Shown one piece after another: positions 27,216 through 38,600 of a stretch of DNA of 64,000 nucleotides (position 1 is its first letter; the number at the start of each line of letters is the position of its first letter). The position numbers and the translations under genes were made by a program. Under the pieces are notes generated by a model, which saw nothing but the letters and a program-made list of their open reading frames with translations, was not told where the DNA came from and searched no databases. Source of the stretch: Chrysomallon squamiferum (Eukaryota; Mollusca; Gastropoda; Neomphalida; Peltospiridae); NCBI GenBank assembly GCA_012295275.1, contig CM022665.1, positions 16,403,476-16,467,475 on the forward strand, given 5' to 3'.

Positions 27216-28125
27216 ACACACAAACACACACACACACAGTAACATTTACCATAAATAATTATCTTAGTTTGCATTTATATTATTGATAACATTTAACTGA
27301 TATGACGAAAAAACTTAATATATTTAAAGTAACATTTTTATCAAATGGAACAGCATTTTAAACTACGAAATATTAACAGTAATTTTATTTTATTATTGGA
27401 CTTACTTGTCAATTACAGGCTGACCTACACTATCAAATACCTCATCCTGTGTGGACTTCTGATCAAAAACCTTTTTGAATCTTAAAAAAAATAAAATTTT
27501 AAATTTAAAATAATAACAATAACAATAACAATAATAATTAAAAAAAAATGCATTTCTAATTAAAGTGAGTAACATTAGTAAAGTTCAGTGTGAATATGGC
27601 TCTAACAATGCTTCTCCAAAAACTAGTGTAAATTGATTCCAAGAGCTGTTCTAAAATAAACAATCGCCGCTTGCTTTCTTTCTGTATAAGGCTTATAGCT
27701 GCTAATTGACAGAGTGATACCAATTTCACTCTTAGTGTTAGTTATTTCACAAAATAAACTGACCTAAATTTATAATTCTCCCTCTTGTTATTGACAAAGC
27801 CACTGGCCAGCTCTCTTGGAACTGTGATTGTAAGGCGGGGGCAACCATCATCATCTTCATCAAGTTCATACAGCTGTAATTAAAAATAAAATAAATACTA
27901 TTAAAGACTTCTGCTATAAATCAATAAAAAAATATTTACAGGTTTACAGATTTAAATATACTTTGTAATATCTGAATGAATTATTGAATCTGAAAGTTTA
28001 TTTCTACGGTATGTGTCAAAAACCAAGTGACTAATAACTAATCATTAGACAAATGGGCGACTTACCCCGGTTCTTGCTTTAGTGGGCTTTATTCGAGCAA
28101 AAATCTGAATGGTTTGCTTGACCAT
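15977..28125 (-). CDS. KIF6: KIF6 kinesin, complete, 21 exons
   Basis: Kinesin of the KIF6/KIF9 group, a microtubule motor that in vertebrates is linked to motile (ependymal) cilia. Exons in transcript order: 28125-28066, 27873-27764, 27480-27406, 27119-27077, 26459-26355, 25407-25298, 25075-24946, 24430-24312, 24012-23925, 23469-23326, 22939-22749, 22145-22040, 21716-21578, 21050-20793, 20338-20180, 19967-19917, 19784-19706, 18992-18857, 18244-18006, 16817-16723, 15996-15977. Phases join into 818 residues; human KIF6 is about 814. The start is [14 protein letters not shown] at the N-terminus, as in human KIF6. The motor domain (about residues 1-340) has P-loop GQTSSGKT (95-102), switch I NQASTRSH (215-222) and switch II VDLAGSERV (from 247). 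Predicted coiled-coil segments follow ([29 protein letters not shown]). The conserved tail IPLTGD...[10 protein letters not shown] marks KIF6, not KIF9. The intron between exons 13 and 14 is U12-type. Confidence 0.94.
16001..16143. repeat. compound (AAAT)n-(GAAT)n-(AAC)n-(AAT)n microsatellite
   Basis: Successive tetra- and trinucleotide arrays: AAAT at about 16001-16036, GAAT at about 16038-16066, AAAT at 16067-16081, AAC at about 16085-16131, then AAT. On the KIF6 strand the TTTA array runs directly into the acceptor of the last coding exon. Confidence 0.95.
16487..16682. repeat. (AAT)n and (AAAC)n microsatellites in KIF6 intron 20
   Basis: An AAT array at about 16489-16518, and AAAC units at about 16647-16682 with one ATCA interruption. 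They lie just beyond the donor of KIF6 exon 20. Confidence 0.85.
16911..17745. repeat. ~100-bp minisatellite, about 8-9 diverged units, in KIF6 intron 19
   Basis: Units start with ACTTAGCTGTGTA and contain ATTTTAAAACACTCAT, CATAATTATTATT and a TGTATAGTTTTACAATATAC block. Starts are visible at about 16911, 17013, 17110, 17201, 17298, 17400, 17502, 17597 and 17669. The units beginning at 17298 and 17400 have a period of exactly 102 bp and are nearly identical; outer units are more diverged and shorter. The array lies between KIF6 exons 19 and 20. Confidence 0.85.
21051..21577 (-). other. KIF6: U12-type (minor spliceosome) intron of KIF6, AT...AG termini
   Basis: Read on the minus strand, the intron after exon 13 begins ATATCCTTTG, matching the U12 5' splice-site consensus (A/G)TATCCTTT at every position. 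Near its end is TTCCTTAAC (21067-21059), the full U12 branch-point consensus, about 10 nt before the CAG acceptor at 21051. No usable GT donor gives a continuous frame here. Joining at these sites yields [16 protein letters not shown], which agrees with the vertebrate KIF6 sequence across the junction. Termini are AT...AG, a known minority U12 class. An AAT array lies about 16 nt inside the donor. Confidence 0.88.
22148..22299. repeat. (TTTA)n at the KIF6 exon 12 acceptor plus upstream (CT)n array
   Basis: Plus-strand AAAT units (22148-22164) form the TTTA tract directly before the exon 12 acceptor. A pure 70-bp AG array (22230-22299) reads as CT on the transcript strand, about 84 nt upstream of the exon. 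Confidence 0.9.
24014..24056. repeat. (AAT)n microsatellite abutting the KIF6 exon 9 acceptor
   Basis: Thirteen or so AAT units. On the transcript strand they read ATTATTATTATAG and run into exon 9 at 24012, so the array supplies the pyrimidine/AG context of that splice site. Confidence 0.9.
26513..26581. repeat. (AG)n microsatellite in KIF6 intron 4
   Basis: 69 bp of AG on the plus strand (CT on the KIF6 strand), preceded by an AT array at about 26484-26501. It lies about 54 nt upstream of the acceptor of KIF6 exon 5, which carries the P-loop lysine. Confidence 0.9.
27181..27238. repeat. (CA)n microsatellite in KIF6 intron 3
   Basis: Slightly interrupted CA array (TACACA and AACACA variants) between KIF6 exons 3 and 4, about 60 nt upstream of the exon 4 acceptor at 27120. 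Another CA array lies at about 25988-26020 in intron 5. Confidence 0.85.
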
Positions 28126-28560
28126 CTTATTTTTTGGATTTTTGTTTGTGATAATACTCACACAAAAATAATTAAAATATTTAACAGCGATGAACACATG
28201 CAAAGTTTCGACAGTGCAACACCAGATTGTTTACATCGTTGTCCTCCATGTTGCCTGCTATGTGCAACGCCGGTGTAAAAACTGCTTAACTTGTGATTGG
28301 TCAAAAATATATTATACTATTAATAGTTATCGAGGAAAGCGTGAGTGACAACTGTGTTTAGAACTGTGGTGGGTGACAGGCGGTGGAATAAAATGCCCAT
28401 GCTTAGCTGCCGCGATAGGATAAATAAGATTCTATGCACGGATATTCAAGGTACTGTTTATTTTGATTTTAGGAGTAATTTTTGGTTTGAATTATACACA
28501 TTTATTTAATATTATTGATATTTTTTTAATAAAAATAAAAATGCGCGAGCGTCTGCATTA
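28126..28560. promoter_or_regulatory. putative promoter region of KIF6, possibly bidirectional with DAAM
   Basis: Immediately upstream of the KIF6 ATG, CpG dinucleotides become much more frequent than in neighbouring DNA (ACGCCGG, AGCGTGAG, GGCGG, GCCGCGAT, GCGCGAGCG). A CCAAT box on the KIF6 strand lies at 28300-28296, about 170 nt upstream of the ATG. On the plus strand a possible donor (ATTCAAG/GTACTG, junction after 28450) could end an untranslated first exon of DAAM, whose coding start is 18.5 kb downstream. No TATA box stands out. The promoter role is inferred from composition and position. Confidence 0.45.
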
Positions 28561-31500
28561 ACATAATAAAATTAATATTATAGTTGATCAGACGACAGTT
28601 CCTGACCACCTGCCGGTATCATTGGAAGAAAAATCGAATATTGGACAGTTTAAAAATGCTGATCGTTTTCTGAAGCATCAAATGTTATATTATGAGCAGA
28701 AAATAACAATTTATAAATAAATAAAATTAGTTTTGTGTTTGGTAGCATTTTGTGTTTTATCTAAAAGTGTTTAGTTCAAAGCGTCAATATTACATCAAAA
28801 GCAGCAACGCGCATACGACGGTAGAAATTATTCTGGGTTTTGCGTTCCAATTTATTGATGTCTTTGTACTATGAATCATCTCGAATAGCAAGACCGATGA
28901 AAGAGTTACTTAAAAATAATTTGTTTTAATGTAAAAACTTTCTTATGAGAAATGTATGTGTGCGCGTATGTGTTAATTTTCAATTTATGTCCTGCATACA
29001 TAATAACATGATGGTAATCCTTTTACTTAAAAAAAAAAATAATAATAATAATAATAATAATAATATCAATATCAATAATAACAATAAAAAAAAAAAAAAA
29101 AAAAAATTGAATCTTTTAAATTTCACCTCCTTTTCATATTAAAAAATAAAATAAAAATATGATATGGGTAGGTATTATAATGCATGTATAAACTGGACTG
29201 AGTAACCAACAAAAAACAAAAAATGTACATATTGCAATATAGAGCAAATGCATAGGTATACAGTTAATTCATCCAGTAAAAATTATAGTCATTGGTAAAA
29301 CAAGAATATAGTGAATATCAGTAACAAATAAGAATATTCCCCACTCCACTACAATTCCACAACTGGCATATTAATGACTTTAATAATATGTATTGCTTTA
29401 TTTGTGGAAATGTGCACATTAAAGATCCCTTTTTTATAATAAATATGTCTTAGTTGTTCCCTTAAACAGAAAAACAATCAAATTGTTTAAACTGGACTAC
29501 CTCCCCCCCCCCTACACATACACACACACACCAATAAGATGTGCTCGGTAGTTTATCTGCTGTCAGAGGTGTAAGAATTTTACAAAAGCATTGTGTTGGA
29601 AGAACAGCTGGTTTGTAATAACACAGAACCAATCATCCAAAACATTGTTTGTTCTCCAGGGCTGGTGTTGATTTAGGTAATTACAGGTAAATTCCTGGTA
29701 CCTTTTTCTCTCAGACATGTGTTAAGTGCAGTTTCTTTTTCACTTTATCCACATTTGCTGAACATTCTTTGTAAAAGGTAAGGTTACCCAAACAAGTCCT
29801 TTATTTTCTGCTTTTTTTGTTTTTCTTTTAACACAACAAGATGATATATTTTTTAACAGTAATAATTATTTGTCTTGTACATTTTCAACAAGGCTAAAAT
29901 TAGATTTTTATTGTCTTTCAACAGCCTTGATTTATTATTTAAATCTTTTCAAAGCTGTATTGTCCATGAACATTAATGTTCAAAGACAGACAAAAAAAAT
30001 AAATAATAATAATAATTAAAAAAATTAAAATCAGTGCCTAAGAAAGATAAAAACATTTAAAAGGCTCTATAATATATAGATATATATATTACTATTATTA
30101 TTATTATTATTATTATTTTTTTTTTGAATTTTGTTTTCTGTTGTCAAAACTATTTTCAATATAATTTTCACCAGTCAAATACTTATATATGTCTAAAAAT
30201 ATTTTATTATTGTTACAAAACTGAGGCCTTGCAGAAGCCCTCCAGTTAGCTTGTAATTGAGTTATCTGGTTAGCAGGTGGTGTAATATAAATTATTACTG
30301 AACATACAAGTGTTTGTGTAATGGTTTCATCAACAGCACAATAATGTTTATATTGGCCAAGTGTTTAGTAATAAACATATAGAAAGAATGTATGTTACTT
30401 AGCTTCTGCTTCTTTTTTCAGACGTCCACATTGACTTTTTTTTTTTTTTTTTTTTTTTTTTATAAAAACTGTTTTGTACCCTGATACATTTGTGTGTGAA
30501 TTATTTCTTGGCTTTATTGTAAGGTGTTTTTTTGTTTGTTTTTTTGGTTTAAGGTTTTATGTAAAGATTTGTTCTAATTAGTTTGCTTATGTTTAATATA
30601 ATTAAAACAGAATCTCTATTACTAGAGGTTTATTTTAATAGTAAATGAAGTATATGAGATTGATTATTTTTAATTTTTATATACATATGTAAAAAACATT
30701 ATATATTTATTTAATTACATTTATTCACAGAGATAATTTTTCCTTAATAAAATTCAGTTTGTAATTTCTGTCTTTTTTTTTCTTCTTTTTCTTTTTGAGG
30801 TGTTTATAGTAGTTCATAGATAATAATTTCAAAAAATCAAAAATAAAACAAAAATCAAACAAACAATAAACAACAGTATAACGAATTGGAAATTCTATTC
30901 CCATAAACAAAGACAAGATAGCGGGTTTTGGGGGGGGGTCTTTCTTTTCTAATATATTCCAAATTTGATTATTCTTGGCTAATAACATCTCAAAACATTT
31001 TAATAATTAACTATATGACAGAAATTACAACATCATTTTCCCTTATGTCAGGAAAAGCACATAAAATGGCCAGTAATAACCCTATGGGACACTGGTTAAA
31101 ACAGAAAGTAGCACCATGAATGATTGATCCAGTGCCCCATTACTCTCCAAGCAATTTTAAAAGTATAATAAAATTTATTGTGTCATATATGCATATTGAT
31201 GAAACCATTATTTACTATTAATTATAATGATGCTCAATATTTCCATCATTGCTACTGTTATACAGTTGTGTTTTAGTACATGAATACATAACACAAGTGA
31301 CAAATACCATACTATTAACAGTCATTAACATAATTTTGAAACTGACATATTCATAAGTCATTTCATCCATGTGTGTTTATCTGACATAAGGATGTTTTTA
31401 TTACATGTTGAAATAAGGAAATTAATGATTATGCTTTAGGGTGATTTCCCTGGAGAAGTTAAGTGACTTTTGTGTTGATTGAATTGCAGCTTATAAATTT

Positions 31501-31636
31501 CTTTGTTGTTAATTTCTGAAGTTTTTAAATAACCATCACCTTAATGTTTGTGTGTGTGTATGTGCATACAAGGTCATTGTTGTGCAATGATAGAACTGAT
31601 CTCTAGCTGATACAATATACTTTAATAGTTTCTTTC

Positions 31637-31674
<38 letters not shown>

Positions 31675-34600
31675 GTTGTTATTTGTATATACATCTTTGT
31701 TTGCATAAAGAATCTGAACAGGCACAAAAAATATATATTTTTACAGAAAGTCAAAACAAATATAAGTGCTAATAGAAACTGCATACACATAAATGAAAAG
31801 AAAATCAGTATTACTTGCTGTTTTTATACCCAATTTTGTTTAGTGGCCTTATCCACCATCAGAAAACAGGGAGAAAAAAGTGCTATCTTTAATATAGTCA
31901 CCACTGATTCATATTTCTATTTACAGTATTATGAATAAACTTAAATCTTCATAATTAGTTAGTTATTCTGGCACTCCCCTAAAAGCAACATCTGGTTGTG
32001 AACTTGTACTTGGGCACATTTTCCCTAATTTTTCTAATTCTCCATTAAAAATAATTTACAGGTTTTTCAGTGCATCTAAAATAGCCATTGTTGTTCATCT
32101 CAGATAAAGGAAAAAAAGAAAGTACATCTTCTCACTATGGACATAAATAGAATATTTTCACCAACAGGCCATGTATTTGTTAAATTGTAATTTTAACCAT
32201 TAAATTGAATGTTTCAGTTTCTAATATTGGATGTTTCCTCATACTTTACATGCCCACAATGAGAAAAAGGATCATACACAAGTATATGTTAATTTATATA
32301 AAAATACACGCTCAAGCACATACAATACCAATCTACATAAAACAGATATTCATATAAATATAACAGCAAATATTCACACTTTTTTTCTTCAACATACCTA
32401 CTAACAGACACACACACACACACACAAACACACAAGCACAAGAACAGATATAGACACACACACACATGCAGTTAGACAAACATTGGTCTGATAACTATTG
32501 TAAATATGTTATAAAATCATATTGAAAGTACTCTGATAACATGTATCTTAAATCAATCTTATTCTGATGCCTACATCCAGAATTCCTTAACCCCATTCAT
32601 ATAAAAACATGCAGTTATTTCTGTCAATATATATATTACTATGAATATAACCTAGTAATAAAACATACATTCTAGCAGTTATAAAGATGGAAAAAACTCC
32701 TGCATTCTTTTCATTTTTAACCAAAAGGATAAATATGGAATTGGAGATATGAATTTGGGATGAAAAACCTTTGCATATTTTTGTTCATATTTATTTCACA
32801 TGTATTAGATTTTGTTTTGACCTTTGTCCATGGTTATGTTTTCTCTTCCATTGTTCTGTAACTCTCTGATGCAAGTTTTGATCTTCTCTTTGATATTGTT
32901 ACATAGGAAAGGAACTAATTTTTTATTATGTTTCTTGTAATTACAGCATCTGTGGTGCAGTGGTTAAGCCATCATGTACATTAAGATTAAGAATAATGAT
33001 ATTTTTAGTTAACCATATTAATTAATTTATTTAGTTAGTTAGGGATTTATTTATTGACTCAGTCTTTTAAGAATTTTGAAACTGTAGATATCAGAGTTCT
33101 ATAAAGAATGATGACATTATATACATATAGATTTTCAGCTGTAGATACAGAAACTGTTATATTTCAAACTACATGCAAAATATATTGAACTGGACCAAAA
33201 AGAGCTGAATCAGACCAAAGCAAAACTTACAGCACTCTGTATTTATTTAAAACATGTATCCATGAATTCAAAGCAGATTTCTCACCCAAACTTAGTGCTA
33301 GCAACACCTAATATTTAATGATAAAAGTTCATTTCTTTATGATCAGCTTCCAACAGTACTATCAGAAAACATTAACTGAGATGGTAAAAGATCAAACTCT
33401 AATTCTCTCATTAGATTAACTAGTAAATGAATGTATGTTTGTAATAAATAAACATTTACAATAATGGTAATTCTAAAGTCTGTATTTTGGTCTGTATTTT
33501 GGTCTGATTTGGTCTTTTTTTTTTCCATCTGATTAGGAATTATTTTGCATCAAGTATTGATGGGTTTCTTTTTGTTTTTATTATTATAATAATTTTTGGT
33601 TTTTTTAATTATATTTTAGTTCTTAAATTAATAATGAAGAAATTTTAAATTAATATATATATAATCATTGTTCTTGGGGGACTGTAAGAATATGAAAGAA
33701 AAGAAGCAGGCATGGTAACCTTTTCCTGAATGCATTTGAGAAATGGCAGCCTCAGGTTAACAAATACTATCCAAGGGTGTGTTTCATCTTTTCCCATTTG
33801 TGAAACAAGCAGGCTGCAGATGGATAATTCCTGACAGGGCAGCAAACATTCACATACACATTATGTATAGAGCAATTTATAAATGGCAGATCCTGGGTTT
33901 CAGAAATGGGGGTGGGGAATATTAGTGATTGATATTGTAAAATAAACATAATAAAGACTGGTGCAGAAAGTGAAAGTGTGTGAATATGATAGGTGCATAT
34001 CTAGATTTGCACATGGTGTTTATATGAGTATAAAAATTTCCACATGAGGACTGTGCAGTTTTCTTCTTTGAATGATTGATATTCTGTTATACCCACAAAT
34101 GCATGTAAAAACAAAGACAAGAAGCAAACACCTCCACCTTGACAAATAGAAAACACATTGTCTGTTAAATATTTGAACTTTAACTTGCAATCCTGAACTC
34201 TTTAATGTGTGTCTAAGACAGTAACAGCTGAAAAATGGGCTTTTTCAGACTCCTCAGCTATTGATTGTATAAAGGTATGTGTCACAGTTTTCTTTTAATG
34301 ATGAAGAACTGTTGTTTCAGTAGGATGCTAGAATTTGTCAGAATGAGATAAATATTTTAAAAACAATTGTAATAATTTATTCTTTTTTCACTGACTGTTA
34401 TTTGGATGAGATTTTTTTGCTTTATCAAACCTAATTTGAGTAAATACTACAAAGAATAAAGAAACAACTATTAAAAATTCCATCCATATTAGTTTCATTT
34501 GTTATAAAATGGTATTAATTTTTAGCCCATGATATAACATCACAATTTTTCAGATACTGATAGAGATGATGTAATGTATTTCTTATTCTGCTTTTTGTAC

Positions 34601-35565
34601 AAAACATGAATAGTTAATATTTTAAATACTGATTAATAAGATATAAGAAATGTTTATGCATAAATAAATCAATAGGATATTTCAGCCATTAAATTAAAAA
34701 AAAAAAAAAATTTATGAAACAAAATGGAAACAGTTATTTTAGCATTTTAAGGCTTTCACAAATCTGCATACACTCTGATAAATGCACACATGGACACTTA
34801 CACAAATACACTAATAAAGGTTTGTGTATGTATGTGTATCAGCATGTACATTTCTATTACAAATATTATTAATAATAAATAATTTTAGTGTTTTTATTCA
34901 GCTTTGATACACTTTTTATCCCTTGTGATAAACAAAGCTGTCAAAAAGAAAATCTCTTTCAAACTTGTAGTTCATACAATATGAACCTGTTTCGGACAAT
35001 TTTTTCTTAAAAAGTATCTCCACGGTATGGTGATCAACCACAACATAGTTATTATGAACCATCAATTGAGTGGCATGATGCCCACATACCTCTTAACAAT
35101 AACAAGGAAACTGAATGCTATGTAAAAAAAACCACATCCTCCACATCTCATGGATTGTGTGTCTCTTTTGTTGACATGGTGTGTGCAAGCCACGGGTCCC
35201 CATTTAACACAAGACGACTAGTTTTTCTTACTGCCCATTTAAGAGTAGGTCTTGACACACATGGATATGTACATATGTATGTATCTATACCACAGTGATT
35301 GTTTCTTCAAGGAGTTGGTGTTTTCTATGCCCAAATGTTGTTGCTGCTGCTGCTGCTGTACTGTTGTTGAAATGATGTGTATATGTAGATTTTGACACAT
35401 TGCTGTTGTTGTTGAAGTTGTTTTCTGACAGAATAGGGTTATTTTGATAGTGGTTTCTTTTTATTGTTGTTTTTTAATTCAAAGATAAAGTTGTGAGACA
35501 GGACATAGGTCTGTTAAGTACAACATACTTTTTATCTCTTGTTGTTTGTTTTTTCTGCTGTTTAG
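28561..35565. other. noncoding stretch between KIF6 and DAAM (first part)
   Basis: No protein exon was recognised. Contents: AAT/poly-A repeats at 29030-29106, a C10 run at 29502-29511, poly-T runs at 30437-30461 and 31648-31674, and CA repeats at 32407-32464. A tRNA-like SINE head fragment is at about 32946-32986. Two patches are less A+T-rich (about 33660-33920 and 34975-35260). A TGC run at 35340-35359 closes the stretch. It is probably intergenic DNA or a 5' UTR intron of DAAM. Confidence 0.5.
32946..32986 (+). repeat. tRNA-like SINE head fragment
   Basis: The sequence TGGTGCAGTGGTTAAGCC resembles a tRNA box A (TGGCNNAGTGG). No convincing box B follows, so this would be a truncated SINE head or chance. 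Confidence is low. Confidence 0.3.
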
Positions 35566-35624
35566 ATTGATGACTGATACAGGTAAAACAACTTCAGGGC
35601 TGTATTCTGAGAGTTCAAGACCAG
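35566..35624 (+). other. candidate 59-nt untranslated exon of DAAM
   Basis: A long pyrimidine tract ending CTGCTGTTTAG precedes 35566, and a CCAG/GTAAAC donor follows 35624. Joining it to the DAAM acceptor at 46923 gives a short frame (ATG at 35570) that stops at a TAG four codons into the next exon. It would therefore be 5' UTR with a small uORF. A second donor inside (CAG/GTAAAA after 35582) is possible. There is no protein support. Confidence 0.3.
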
Positions 35625-38600
35625 GTAAACAAAATACATATAATTTTATTCTTTATTTTTTTTTTTTCTGTGTATGATAAAATTACATACTGTTTTATAA
35701 ATTTGTTCTCTCTCCATGAATATTAACTGTCAAAATAATGTACAAGAATGATTAAAATGATTATAATAATTTGTTCTTTCTACTAAGACTGTTTTATTAT
35801 TATTTTTAATGACTTGTTTGTTAACTTCCTTTCAGTTTTATATGTTTGTTAAATTATCTCATTTTCTGACAATGAAGTGGTATTAAAGTTTTTGATGTGA
35901 TTTTTGCTTGCTGAATATATTACTTATCTGAATTTGACACCCTTTGTGCATTATGCTTTATCTGGTTATAAATAGTCATCTAATTAATTAAGGGCAAGAA
36001 CATCAAGTCCATTTTATTAAAATGTGTATCTTTATTAGTTCTTACATGAAGAAAATTTCATAAATATGTTAATACAAATTTAAACTGAAGATCCAATTAC
36101 ACAAATGGCCTAAATGTCTAAATGTCCATTTTCTTTTTTTCCCTATAATTAACCATACTTTATTTTATCATTATACAAATATATATTTTAAATTAGTTTC
36201 TAAGGCAAGCATAATTTAATGTGTCTGTATGCAATCTATGATGCTTATAAATATCTTAGTTTGCTATTCATACATGTGTATATAAACTTTTATATTGTAT
36301 TTTGACTGCATTTTAATTTGTAATTTATATCCATGTCTCTTTGCATCCTGGCTTAATTACGTTATTGATGAAATACATATTATATTTTCATTATGTTTAG
36401 TTTTCGTATCTTTAGACATAATTTTGAATCTTTATCTGAAGCACTAATGTGTACAAGGTGGGTGGTAACAAAGAAATTGTATATATCATATGCTTGACAT
36501 AAATTTTACAAAATAATTTACATACATTTGCACAAAGTACTTATTGATATCAGGCCTATTCAGATTCCCTTAATACCAGAAAAATATACCCTGTGATGTA
36601 TTCTGAATACTAAAAGAAAAATAAGTTGTTAAAAAAAGAGATTATGTGATGTGCTCTGGTGTAGTGCCACACCAAGGAAAATGAATATGTTAAAAAAAGC
36701 TGTATTTTATCAGGTTTCTCCATAGAATATTTTAAATTATGTATTTATTTGAAGTTTCATATATATGTGTTTTGATGTACATTATTAGTGGAATTCAGCA
36801 GTATGTTTAACTAAATCTTGGTTGTTTGTATGTGTGTAATATAGTTTTACAAATGAGCTGTAAGTATACGCCATGTATATATGTATGTGGGTGTGTTTAT
36901 AATGTGTGTGTGTGTATGTTGAGAATGCATCTGTAAAGTATGTGTGTAAGTAATTAGTTGATCTTCAGTTAAAGTTTAAATAATTATTTGTTGTGCTTTT
37001 TTCTTTATCTTAACAGCTTAGAGACACAGAACAAAAAGTGGTGTTAGTATGAAAGAAAAACAAATTAATATATTTATTTTTATTGCTTCTCAATAGTATT
37101 AATTCCAGTTTACAATTAAAGACACCCTAATAATTAAATACATTATGAAATCTAAAATATAAGCCAAACACCTAAATGATTTTATTGTGTTTTAATCCTT
37201 TTTTTCAGAATAAAATTTAGTTATAATTATTTTTAATGTTTTATCAGTGTTTTTGAAAAACTTCCAAATTTTAAAATCTCTTAATACTAGTTAAACTGGT
37301 TTCTAAATGAAGTTCATCTGTACTGTGTCACATAACTGGTTTGTATTTTGTGTGCGTCAGAACCAGATGATATTTTATATTAGTAACCTTTAGGAAGACT
37401 TCATGCTTTGTTAAAAGAGAAATTTATCTTAATTTGGAACAGGTTTCATGCAACCTCAAACATCTGGCAAGCTTGATGGAAACAAAATGCAGCATGACAT
37501 CATCAGAGCTTTTTTTCACCTCAAAGCTTTAATTATTTTTGTTATTGTTTTATTAGAAGCCCAAAGTTAATGAATTGGAAGTATAAAACTGAAATATAAA
37601 TTTGGACAAGGTATTTTAAAGTCTGATATATCTGGTAAAAAAAAAAAAAAATAATAATAATAAAAAAATAATAAAAAATGCTATGACATAATTATACTAA
37701 TATTAATTATTAATGTTTCTGTCTATGAAATCTATAAATGTATATTATATAGTTATAACTAAAGAATTAAATATTATTATTACTAAATTTAAATGTGTAA
37801 TAATAATCATATGTAGTCTGTTCTGGTAATTGAACTCTAACTCTGAGAATGAAAATGTAACAGGCTGTTGCTTTTAGGTGTACTGCACTATCACTTACAG
37901 AGAAATACTCAGTTGAGATGCTTTGATGATTTAATATATTAATAAACAAATAATTGTTTTATTTTAATATATTTGGTCTTTCACTAAGTTACCACTTATA
38001 CTGTTACCTGCAATACAAAGTAAATTAAGTGATGCTTAATGTGTTTCATGAAAAAAACAAAATGTTAATAAATAAATCAGAAATATTTGATTATATAATG
38101 ACATAATGACATATATAATTATGAGTAAATATTTGGGAATACCTCCACTGATTTTACTATTAATGTATGTATGTGTATGTCTTTACACACACACACACAC
38201 ACATACACATAATGAAAGTAGGTATGATGTAGATAAAACCTACTACCTAGTAACAAGGGTGCTTTATCATATACATGGTGACATACCATAGCCTTTGATG
38301 CCTAAGTAATGTGGCACTGGCTAGACTGAAGAAAATGGCTTATTGGCAGACCAATGAAGATTCATTCTTCAAGCATCTCCCGCTCTTCCTAAGGTGATTG
38401 CTTTTATATTAATAAAACATGTCAGTATACAATTCATTCAAGAGTTATTTTAGGTACTGGTTTAAAGATTGGTAATGATACCAAATTTAGAAACCAAATT
38501 TCATCTTTCCCACTGAGATTTTCTCTTCAAATAATTATTTCCTGTTTCAAGTGTGTGTTCTATAATGGATCCCTAAGAGGTGAAACAAAGTTATAATACT

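Noticed and set aside
15977-28125. KIF9 as identity of the kinesin
   Set aside because: The N-terminus, the [16 protein letters not shown] region, the [10 protein letters not shown] block and the IPLTGD...FIKARQ tail match KIF6 and are absent from KIF9.
28250-28268. RFX X-box-like inverted repeat (GTTGC...GCAAC) upstream of a ciliary kinesin
   Set aside because: The half-sites are 9 nt apart, too far for a canonical X-box with 0-3 nt spacing between its hexamers, so it is not called.
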